Assembly: GCA_024399135.1 (NCBI GenBank) | Contig: JAKSHY010000017.1 | Coordinates: 1-64,000 of the forward strand | Direction of reading: 5' to 3' | DNA: 64,000 bases | Source: Lachnospiraceae bacterium | Lineage (GTDB): Bacteria; Bacillota; Clostridia; Lachnospirales; Lachnospiraceae | In this document: positions 43,876-50,324 of the stretch, piece by piece | Position numbering within the stretch: position 1 is the stretch's first letter | Layout: every line of letters begins with the position of its first letter | The notes under the pieces: model-generated | What the model was told of the DNA's origin: nothing | The model's input: only the letters and a program-made list of their open reading frames with translations | Databases searched by the model: none | Program-made: the position numbers and the translations under genes

Positions 43876-44092
43876 ACTGAAAATATTTAGAAGTTAAACA
43901 ATGATTTTTACGGTGCATCACAAGGTGGGCAGGGGAATGGCTGCAAAGAGAAAGGCAGAAATACTCTTTTTCGGAGAAAAAGGAAGATTTGTGTCAAGAG
44001 CCTATTTGCGGGCGTGAGCGTACCATACGGCTGCTTACTACCTTCGCATCGGGAAAATATGGTGGGTTTGACTTCGGTGGGTATTTGTATGG
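43876..44092 (-). promoter_or_regulatory. Leader/promoter module copy C7
   Basis: Full module; hairpin UUUUUCUCCGAAAAA; upper pairing GTAAGC/GCTCAC with one mismatch. Confidence 0.8.
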
Positions 44093-44266
44093 GAAGGATG
44101 GTCAAGGCACGGAAGGCAAAACTTTGGCTTGTATTCATAGGGGCGTTACGGGCATTCTCCCGTAGAGGGGGTACGGACGCACATCAGTAGTCCGTCAGGG
44201 GGAGCCCTCCACCTCATGGGTATATGGTGTGTGATGGAACCTATCGGATCTGTTCCATTGTTGGGG
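44093..44266. other. Structured non-coding stretch
   Basis: No gene. Three hairpins in a row: TACGGG/CCCGTA (about 44147-44164), ACGGAC/GTCCGT (about 44171-44193) and ATGGAAC/GTTCCAT just after the 44267 stop, the last possibly a terminator. Confidence 0.5.
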
Positions 44267-44530
44267 TTACTTTTCTTTTGTCGCATGGTCAAAGGCTTTT
44301 ATTTGCTTCGCTGTTTCCATAATGGCGTATTCATCCCATCCTACCGCGTCTTCCATACCTTGTATGTACGCTTTTGCTTCGGCTTCCGTCTGGAACTCCT
44401 TTGTGAACGCATCGCCAAGTGAGGTGTCGATTGTTCCGTCATCGAAGAAGAGGCTTACGGCCTCTCCTCCGAAAAGGATTCTTAACTTTACTGTGGTTTC
44501 TTTGATGGTTTTTTTGTTTTGGTTGTTCAT
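44267..44530 (-). CDS. Hypothetical protein in ArdC operon
   Basis: 87 residues. Acidic C-terminal half with 'EFQTEAEAKAYIQGMEDAVGWDEYAIM', recalling short plasmid accessory proteins; no family assigned. Second gene of the C8 operon after ardC. Confidence 0.58.
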   Translation of the reverse strand: MNNQNKKTIKETTVKLRILFGGEAVSLFFDDGTIDTSLGDAFTKEFQTEAEAKAYIQGMEDAVGWDEYAIMETAKQIKAFDHATKEK

Positions 44531-44574
44531 GTTGCGAGTGGTTATTTAAAGTTGATTAAAGAATTTAATGTTAA

Positions 44575-44598
44575 GGAGATTCCCTTTCGGGAACCTCC
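44575..44598 (-). other. Intercistronic GAAA hairpin
   Basis: Minus-strand GGAGGUUCCC-GAAA-GGGAAUCUCC, identical to 38434-38457. Confidence 0.65.
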
Positions 44599-44607
44599 GT
44601 GTTAATG

Positions 44608-45717
44608 TTAGTTTTCCGCAATCGCCTCTTCAAGTTCAGCGACAAGCGAGCTATCGTATTTTGCGATTTCCGTGATGATCATTCGGCTCGCCTTGTTGAC
44701 ATCACCGAGGATGGATAGTAGGAAGTTAGGGGATTGGTGGATGCTTTTCAACCAGCTTTTGAGGTATGCGGCGTTCTGCTCCTGGATCGAGTTGTTGATG
44801 CCGATGGAGTGGCAGATCATCGCGCTTGTGAGTTCCGCTACAAGTTCCTCCTGGGCGTAATCCTCGTCACCGAATTTTTTTCCTTTCGTTCTGTTCAGAC
44901 GGGAATCGGAACCGGTGCTGTGCGTCATTTCGTGGAGGAGGGTTGAATAGAAGTCCTCGCCAGTGTCGAATTGTCCTTTGAGCGGAACGGTTATCTCATC
45001 GGTGTTTCTTCGATAGAACGCCTGATTGGATTCCTTGACGATGATTTTGCAGAGCCATCCGTTTTGTTGTATCATTTCGTCGATGGCGGGATTGGAGTAG
45101 AGTCCGTTGTCGTCGATCACCATGTTGTTCACGAACTTTTCCTGTACTTGATGGAAGAGTTCTGGGTTGACCTCTTCGAGGTTGGTTTGGTCGATGTTGA
45201 AGACATTGTGGTAAACAAGGAACGGACGGACTGTGTATTGTTCTTTCTCCTCGTTTGTGAGTTTCTTGTACTCATCAAGAGTGATCCTGACATTGGTTTT
45301 GATGTTACGGATGGTAAAATCCCAGAAGACGACGGGGAAACTTTTTTCGCCTTTGTTGACATTCGCACCCATGTTCTTTGCTTGCTTGAAGGTTATGAAC
45401 ACGGGAGTTTTGAAATTCATTGATTCGGTGTAGAGGTAGAGCATGAAGGAGTTCATACCATTGTAGAGTCTGCCTGTTATGCTCTGTGGGAAGCCGAAGA
45501 TTTTCGTGTTGAACCAAGGTTGTTTCCAATTGGTCTGCAAGGACTCGATCTTTTGGATCATCAGGTTCACGAATTGCTCCGCGAACTTGTCCTCCGCTCT
45601 GGTCTTCGCGACGCATGAAGGTTTCTCCTTCACAGGTACGGAGGTGATTCCGGATCCGACGGCCTTTTCCATCACAACTGGGTTAATGGATCTGCGAGTG
45701 TTTTGAAAATTTCTCAT
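44608..45717 (-). CDS. ardC: ArdC-like antirestriction protein (ssDNA-binding plus zincin)
   Basis: 369 residues. The N-terminal domain (~35-170: FAEQFVNLMIQKIESLQTNWKQPWF ... LYNGMNSFMLYLY ... FITFKQAKNMGANVNKGEKSFPVVFW) is the ArdC ssDNA-binding domain; the C-terminal metallopeptidase-like domain has HEMTH at 262-266 and a downstream 'YAQEELVAELTSAMI' glutamate. ArdC proteins protect incoming single-stranded or double-stranded DNA from restriction. First gene of the C8 operon. Confidence 0.85.
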   Translation of the reverse strand: MRNFQNTRRSINPVVMEKAVGSGITSVPVKEKPSCVAKTRAEDKFAEQFVNLMIQKIESLQTNWKQPWFNTKIFGFPQSITGRLYNGMNSFMLYLYTESMNFKTPVFITFKQAKNMGANVNKGEKSFPVVFWDFTIRNIKTNVRITLDEYKKLTNEEKEQYTVRPFLVYHNVFNIDQTNLEEVNPELFHQVQEKFVNNMVIDDNGLYSNPAIDEMIQQNGWLCKIIVKESNQAFYRRNTDEITVPLKGQFDTGEDFYSTLLHEMTHSTGSDSRLNRTKGKKFGDEDYAQEELVAELTSAMICHSIGINNSIQEQNAAYLKSWLKSIHQSPNFLLSILGDVNKASRMIITEIAKYDSSLVAELEEAIAEN

Positions 45718-45934
45718 GTCTTAAAAAATTAGAAGTTGAACAATAAATTTTACGTTACTCTAAAAGATCAGCTGGAGGATGGCGGCAAAGAGAACGGCGA
45801 AAATACTCTTGCCCGGAGGGGAAGGAAGATTTTCGGAAAGAGCCTATTTGCGGGCGATAGCGAACCATCGGACAGCGGACTATCTTTGTGACGGAAAATG
45901 AATATGATTCGACTTCGCCCCAAATCCGACATGA
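45718..45934 (-). promoter_or_regulatory. Leader/promoter module copy C8
   Basis: Most diverged copy. Hairpin UUCCCCUCCGGGCAA (C/G version); GATAG/CTATC pairing in the upper region; box TATTTTCG. The usual GGGGAGGGGA motif is absent downstream. Confidence 0.72.
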
Positions 45935-46087
45935 GAAATCCCGAAGGGAAACAGGAAGGACAAAGGAAGGTGTAGGGACAGGTGGATATGATCATTAGTG
46001 TAGTTCCAAAGCTATGACAAGAGGAGCTAAAAAAGTGGACACGAACCTCACGGCCTATGCCCACAAGATGATACAAAATAATATATT

Positions 46088-46103
46088 TATCTTCGCGAAG
46101 ATA
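46088..46103. promoter_or_regulatory. 16-bp perfect palindrome TATCTTCGCGAAGATA
   Basis: Perfect inverted repeat 41 bp upstream of the candidate RNA B -7 box. Its right part, CGCGAAGATAC, recurs at 51161-51171 before candidate C. Probable regulator-binding site. Confidence 0.6.
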
Positions 46104-46143
46104 CAAAAATCAATTCAGCAAACGATATATTGACGGAAAACCT

Positions 46144-46345
46144 TATATTTGCAGTAGTTTTTTTTATAAATAATTATTTAGGTGCTTTGTGCTTGTGAAG
46201 GTATGAAACGCCGGGATGCATACAGAAATGTAGGCATCTTGTTTTGTGTATTTTTACACTGTTGCCTGTGAAGGTAGGAGGTTGTTTCGGTGTGAAAACA
46301 TCGGACGTAATGGAGGACTCGGATAATATTCGGATCCTCCATTCT
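46144..46345 (+). ncRNA. Candidate small RNA B
   Basis: -7 box TATATTTG (46144-46151), then ~190 nt without a credible ORF, ending at a terminator hairpin. Predicted stems: GATGC.TACA-GAAA-TGTA.GCATC (GAAA loop), GTGTA-TTTT-TACAC, CGGTGT-GAAA-ACATCG (GAAA loop), and the 46309-46343 stem. Two copies of a TGTGAAGGTA motif occur. Opposite strand to the flanking operons; the -33 box is not convincing. Confidence 0.6.
46309..46343 (+). terminator. Terminator of candidate small RNA B
   Basis: AATGGAGGA / TCCTCCATT stem, similar in sequence to the terminator of candidate A. Confidence 0.7.
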
Positions 46346-46497
46346 GTTTAAAGAGGCAAGCCCAAAATCCGATTCCCGAAAACAATAGAACTAATTAATA
46401 ATATAATTGTGGATAATGGACTTGCCGCACAAAGGTAGTGAAATTATTCTAACTCGATGCGTTAAAATCTTTACGCAAAAGGGGGAATAAGGAGGGC

Positions 46498-46779
46498 TCA
46501 GACCTCCTCGCAAGGTGTATATCGGAGGTCTTTGTACTCATCAAGAATGGTGCGGATGACCTTATCGAAGCCGGAATACCAGTAGTCGGGAACTTCGATT
46601 TCAAGTTCACCGGCTACGCAACGGATGATGGGTTGTCCGTTGTAGTAGATCTCGAACCAGAGGTCATAACCACCGCAAGCGATGTTCCAAGCACCGTAGG
46701 AGGCGAACTTTCCGTTGTAGTCGAAGCAACGGAGCATTTTTCTTAAACCTTGAATTGAAAGCTTTATTGGATTGTTCAT
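46498..46779 (-). CDS. Hypothetical protein, last gene of C9 operon
   Basis: 93 residues from ATG 46779 (MNNPIKLSIQGLRKML; the longer frame to 46914 overlaps the neighbour). Contains 'GAWNIACGGYDLWFEIYYNGQPIIRCVAGELE', a beta-rich core. No family recognised. Confidence 0.58.
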   Translation of the reverse strand: MNNPIKLSIQGLRKMLRCFDYNGKFASYGAWNIACGGYDLWFEIYYNGQPIIRCVAGELEIEVPDYWYSGFDKVIRTILDEYKDLRYTPCEEV

Positions 46780-46835
46780 GAGTAAGTAAGAATTAAAGTT
46801 CAATAACAGAAGAATTTGAACTATTATCCATAATA

Positions 46836-47081
46836 TTAGGGATAATCGTTCTTCAAGATGAAGTATTCGATCAGGGAATGGACGAGGATGTAGTGTGTCT
46901 TGGTTTGACGGCACATGGAAGCGTAAGGATTAGGGAATTCAAGTGCCAATCGGTCGTACAAGTCGGGCAACTCGGACTTGATCATCTTAACGAGGCGTTT
47001 GTAAGAGCAAGGTTTCGCATTACGCATCAGACGGTTCCATTCGTCGATGGTAATGTTTTCACAGCAACAATCAAATCTCAT
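46836..47081 (-). CDS. Hypothetical protein in C9 operon
   Basis: 81 residues from ATG 47081 (MRFDCCCENITIDEWNRLM). Basic helical segment 'KRLVKMIKSELPDLYDRLALEFPNPY'. Cysteine trio CCC near the start. No family recognised. Confidence 0.58.
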   Translation of the reverse strand: MRFDCCCENITIDEWNRLMRNAKPCSYKRLVKMIKSELPDLYDRLALEFPNPYASMCRQTKTHYILVHSLIEYFILKNDYP

Positions 47082-47097
47082 TGATATATTGATTTGT

Positions 47098-47120
47098 GGA
47101 AGCCCCACAAAGGGGCCTCC
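47098..47120 (-). other. Intercistronic hairpin
   Basis: Minus-strand GGAGGCCCC-UUUGU-GGGGCUUCC with one wobble pair. Confidence 0.62.
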
Positions 47121-47136
47121 TGGTTAGAAACTATAA

Positions 47137-47328
47137 TTATTCGGAATCTGTTGCGGGAAGGAAAGTAGCTATGATGAAGTTGCCTTTCACATCTTTATTG
47201 AAAATGGGCCAAGCACTGTTCTTGTAACGGATTTCGTACATGGAAAGAACTAATTCAAGCATTTGATAGTCATCAAAACAAGCGTTTAGGACAACTGCTC
47301 TATGACAAATAATTGTTAAATTATACAT
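47137..47328 (-). CDS. Small hypothetical protein, paralogue of 40654-40848
   Basis: 63 residues (MYNLTIICHRAVVLNACFDDYQMLELVLSMYEIRYKN ...). Same pattern as the C5-operon gene at 40654, and in both operons it lies downstream of an SSB paralogue. Confidence 0.6.
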   Translation of the reverse strand: MYNLTIICHRAVVLNACFDDYQMLELVLSMYEIRYKNSAWPIFNKDVKGNFIIATFLPATDSE

Positions 47329-47343
47329 AGGATTTGGATTTGT

Positions 47344-47367
47344 GGAAGCGCCCCGAAGGGCACTTCC
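47344..47367 (-). other. Intercistronic UUCG hairpin
   Basis: Minus-strand GGAAGUGCCC-UUCG-GGGCGCUUCC; counterpart of 14557-14580 in the duplicated block. Confidence 0.65.
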
Positions 47368-47384
47368 GGTTAGACATTATAGGA

Positions 47385-47696
47385 TCACTTTTGGATATGC
47401 TCGTATTTGGTAGCCACCAAGACAACTCTGTTCTGCTTCTTGCCGTCCTTGTCTTCCCACTCCTCTGGTTTGAAGAAACCTTCAACCTGGATCAGATTGC
47501 CTTTCTCAATAGCGGAGAAGTCCGTCTTTGAGTCGTTCTTTCTCCATGCTTCCATGTTCAGGAAAGCCGAGGTGTAGTCATCCTTGCCTTTTTCCTTTCT
47601 GCCGACTGAGATCGAGAATCTGCAAACGCTTGATGTTTCAAACTGCTTCACATCCGCGAAGCCTACATAACCTGAAATTTTAAAACTGTTTTCCAT
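47385..47696 (-). CDS. ssb: Single-stranded DNA-binding protein paralogue (duplicate)
   Basis: 103 residues, almost identical to the protein at 14598-14909 (differences include SDVKQF/ADVKQF, LEKGNLVQV/IEKGNLIQV). OB-fold SSB without acidic tail. First gene of the C9 operon; part of a ~850-bp duplicated block. Confidence 0.85.
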   Translation of the reverse strand: MENSFKISGYVGFADVKQFETSSVCRFSISVGRKEKGKDDYTSAFLNMEAWRKNDSKTDFSAIEKGNLIQVEGFFKPEEWEDKDGKKQNRVVLVATKYEHIQK

Positions 47697-47915
47697 TTAT
47701 ATAAATATTTAGAAGTTAAACATTCAATTTTTACATTGCATCAAAGGTTAGCTGGGGGATGGCGGGCAAAGAGAACGGCAGAAATACTCTTTTTTGGAAA
47801 AAAAGGAAGATTTGTGTCAAGAGCCTATTTGCGGGCGCAAGCGTACCATACAACTGCGAACTACCTTCGCGATGGAAAAATAAATGTGATTTGACTTCGG
47901 TTAAATATTGGATGG
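47697..47915 (-). promoter_or_regulatory. Leader/promoter module copy C9
   Basis: Full module, hairpin UUUUUUUCCAAAAAA; duplicate of C1 in context but with the C4-type hairpin. Confidence 0.83.
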
Positions 47916-48204
47916 AAAGCAACAGTTGGATCAGGGTATAAGAGGAGCGATGGCCCGAAGGAGGGTAAGTCAAGTGGGTTCCTCTATCAGGCAGAAGGGT
48001 GGGTAGGTGGCACGAGGTTCCGTTAAGGACATGGGCGAGAGAGGACGGAGGCATGGACTTGACTTGGCAAGGCAATGGCCAGGAGAGTTGGGGAGGGGAG
48101 AGAGTGGATAGGACGGCGTGCGAACGGGTTAGGTGGGTACAAGAGCGGTCGTAAAAGTTTCGTAATAATGTGATCGGAAATGCAGGGGTGCGACGATAAA
48201 ATTT

Positions 48205-48320
48205 TGTATATTTGGGAATTAAACAAACGAATGGATTTATGGCAAACCAGAATAGCGCTTTGAATAAAGCAAAAGAGAACAAGAAGGATGAGTTCTATAT
48301 CATAATATTCTAAAAACAAT
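48205..48320 (+). pseudogene. Truncated start of an EcoRI-like adenine methyltransferase gene
   Basis: A -7 box TATATTTG (about 48206-48213) precedes an ATG at 48240 opening MANQNSALNKAKENKKDEFY, then a stop after 24 codons. This N-terminus is typical of Bacteroidetes EcoRI_methylase-family adenine methyltransferases (recalled pattern ...LNKAKxNKxDEFYTQ). The rest is missing, so this is probably a promoter plus 5' remnant. Confidence 0.5.
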
Positions 48321-48409
48321 GTATCATAAGGAGTTGCCATTCCGTGACAATTACCTTTGGGAAAATAAGCAGTATAGTCGTAATTTTTTAAATCCATTGG
48401 GGGAAATAA

Positions 48410-48610
48410 TTAAATTTTTTTGGGAAACGCATCTGATAACATATCCAGGATCCACTGATCATCCTCGGATATGTGGATAATATGATCCTCCTGGAAGGAT
48501 TGGGATATGGACACATCATTATCGTCCACTGACTTCGGGGAAGCGAGTGAAAGGAAGTCAAGTAACTGACTGTCCAGATCATCAATGATTATGTTATTTT
48601 TTTTTGCCAT
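48410..48610 (-). CDS. Small acidic hypothetical protein
   Basis: 66 residues from ATG 48610, which overlaps the preceding stop codon. Acidic, with 'SQSFQEDHIIHISEDDQWILDMLSDAF'. End of the operon that begins at 49784. Confidence 0.55.
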   Translation of the reverse strand: MAKKNNIIIDDLDSQLLDFLSLASPKSVDDNDVSISQSFQEDHIIHISEDDQWILDMLSDAFPKKI

Positions 48611-48939
48611 CAATCGAAGATGTCATCATCGTCTTCACATTCCTCGTCATATAATCTCTCTTCCTCTCTTTCCTGTAATACAGAAAAGTTCCAGAGTTTG
48701 GTTAATACCTCAACCTCCTCATCCTTTGTACGAGGTTCATTTGGATCAAGCCAATTGATCTTGATTGCGCCGTTCACAAAATCCTCATAGGATTTGAATT
48801 CATAGAAAGCGTTTGGGATTAGGACAAAGCATCTTGGGAAGCCCAAATAAAGAAGTCCGACAACATCCGGTTGGGAAACGATGTTGTCACAGTAAAAGCA
48901 GTTGAAGCAATATTTTTTCGGATCGAAAATTGGTTTCAT
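48610..48939 (-). CDS. Hypothetical Cys-containing acidic-tailed protein
   Basis: 109 residues from ATG 48939 (MKPIFDPKKYCFNCFYCDN); the longer frame overlaps ssb. Three cysteines near the N-terminus could bind zinc; C-terminus is strongly acidic (EECEDDDDIFD), somewhat like an SSB-type tail. Confidence 0.58.
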   Translation of the reverse strand: MKPIFDPKKYCFNCFYCDNIVSQPDVVGLLYLGFPRCFVLIPNAFYEFKSYEDFVNGAIKINWLDPNEPRTKDEEVEVLTKLWNFSVLQEREEERLYDEECEDDDDIFD

Positions 48940-48952
48940 ATTATAACCTAAA

Positions 48953-48977
48953 AAGGCGGCCAGAGTATGACCGCCTT
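48953..48977 (-). terminator. Hairpin between ssb and the 48610 gene
   Basis: AAGGCGG / CCGCCTT stem with T/A-rich flanks; may attenuate transcription downstream of ssb. Confidence 0.55.
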
Positions 48978-48998
48978 GAAAAAGTAGTTTTGTATAGA

Positions 48999-49379
48999 TT
49001 AAAATGGAGCCTCGTCCTCTGATGACTTGTATTGTTGAACAGGCTCGGATTCCTTCTTGGATCCAAGAAGTTCCAAATCTGTGCAATAGATCTCAGTAGA
49101 ATACTTTGTCTCCTTATTAGCATCTTCCCACTTTGAGTAGTGGATGCTTCCCTTAACGGCAAGAAGGCTACCCTTCTTCACATGGTTCTCGATGACTGAA
49201 CAGATGTTTCCAAAGAAAACAAGAGTGTGCCACTCTGTTCTATCCTCGATCTTCTTTCCGGACTTGGTTTCAAAACCTCTCTCGGTTGTTGCCAAACTAA
49301 CTCTTGCGACTCTGCGTCCGCCCTCTCCGCTGATCTTCGGATCCTGACCAACATTACCAACTAATTGTACTGTGTTCAT
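48999..49379 (-). CDS. ssb: Canonical single-stranded DNA-binding protein
   Basis: 126 residues. Complete SSB: MNTVQLVGNVGQDPKI ... RVARVSLATTERG ... TEWHTLVFFGN ... VKKGSLLAVKGSIHYSKWED, with the C-terminal acidic tip EDEAPF that binds replication and repair partners. Distinct from the four tail-less paralogues. Second gene of an operon with a standard promoter. Confidence 0.92.
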   Translation of the reverse strand: MNTVQLVGNVGQDPKISGEGGRRVARVSLATTERGFETKSGKKIEDRTEWHTLVFFGNICSVIENHVKKGSLLAVKGSIHYSKWEDANKETKYSTEIYCTDLELLGSKKESEPVQQYKSSEDEAPF

Positions 49380-49394
49380 GATATGTTATTTTGA

Positions 49395-49784
49395 TTAGTA
49401 AAATAAACAAATTTTATCGTTCTCCGTATAGATGGTCACAATGGTGAACAATCTATCTTTGGTTGCCTCGCAAATATCCCTTTTGAAGCCATGTGGCAAA
49501 TTATCGGAAACATTACCGTTACCAACAATGTAAGAAGCATTGTCAAGGAAATGCTTCACAAGCTTTTCAGTATCGGCTTTTGTCTTAGCATCGACCTTGT
49601 TCATGAAGATACCGTCCTGACCAGGAACAGCCACGACATAATCATCATTCTTGCTGACAATTGTTTTTAGGATAAATTGCTTTTGGATATTCAATTCATA
49701 TTCCGCAACCTCATTCTCCCTTTTGATCTGCTCTGGAGTGATCGCTGGAACTTCACCATAAAATTCAAATGTATCTCTTATCAT
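49395..49784 (-). CDS. Hypothetical protein upstream of ssb
   Basis: 129 residues; no family recognised. Helical N-terminal part (TPEQIKRENEVAEYELNIQKQFILKTIV) and mixed alpha/beta remainder. Cotranscribed with the canonical ssb (15-bp gap). Confidence 0.6.
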   Translation of the reverse strand: MIRDTFEFYGEVPAITPEQIKRENEVAEYELNIQKQFILKTIVSKNDDYVVAVPGQDGIFMNKVDAKTKADTEKLVKHFLDNASYIVGNGNVSDNLPHGFKRDICEATKDRLFTIVTIYTENDKICLFY

Positions 49785-49814
49785 AAATAGAAAATCTTAA
49801 TGTTTTTCTTTATA

Positions 49815-49846
49815 CAAAAATAAGAAAAATTCATTTTAAAAACAAA
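49815..49846 (-). promoter_or_regulatory. Promoter of the ssb operon
   Basis: On the minus strand TTTG (49846-49843), 20-bp spacer, TATTTTTG (49822-49815): a canonical -33/-7 pair, in contrast to the module-driven operons. Confidence 0.75.
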
Positions 49847-49895
49847 GATTTGGGTGTCAATAAAGACCTCTTCCCTACCCTTCCGTGCAAAAAAA

Positions 49896-49920
49896 GCCGA
49901 CTCTTTCACAAGAGCCGACT
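49896..49920 (-). terminator. Terminator of the radC operon
   Basis: GTCGGCTCTT-GTGA-AAGAGTCGGC stem with mismatches, followed on the minus strand by TTTTTTT. Confidence 0.65.
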
Positions 49921-50066
49921 CCCGATCAACTTCTAAATATGTTTAATAATTTTTATATTTTTCCAAAACCTATGTTAAATAAAGGCATAGGTAATGTTTT
50001 TTTTAAGGAAGGTGAATGGTACCAGGATCAGCACCACCCACCGGGAAAAAACATTAAACAATGAAC
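49921..50066. other. Untranslated tail of radC operon
   Basis: No gene. Contains an ACCTATG / CATAGGT stem (about 49968-49993) before the terminator. Confidence 0.5.
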
Positions 50067-50303
50067 TCATGATGTGAAAGCGTTGGACATGCGGTGGATC
50101 GCCTGGGCCTCCGCAATGCCGAAAGCCTCCCAGTCCTCCTTCTGGTCATAGAACTTGATGAAGATCTCCTCGTCCTCCGACTCTGGGAAGACGGGATAAA
50201 GGCACAAATCATTGTGACCTTTTATCTCCATAGGATAGTAGAAGGTGTCCTCACCTTTATGGCGGATTATCACCGCATCTGAACATTCAGCGTAGTTTAC
50301 CAT
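50067..50303 (-). CDS. Small acidic hypothetical protein
   Basis: 78 residues; beta-rich and acidic (GEDTFYYPMEIKGHNDLCLYPVFPESEDEEIFIKFYDQ). Follows radC by 21 bp. No family recognised. Confidence 0.58.
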   Translation of the reverse strand: MVNYAECSDAVIIRHKGEDTFYYPMEIKGHNDLCLYPVFPESEDEEIFIKFYDQKEDWEAFGIAEAQAIHRMSNAFTS

Positions 50304-50324
50304 ATCAAAAAGATTTTAATGTTA

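Noticed and set aside
45972-45980. GTAGGGACA, half of an iteron, near module C8
   Set aside because: Isolated 9-mer without flanking iteron sequence; likely chance.
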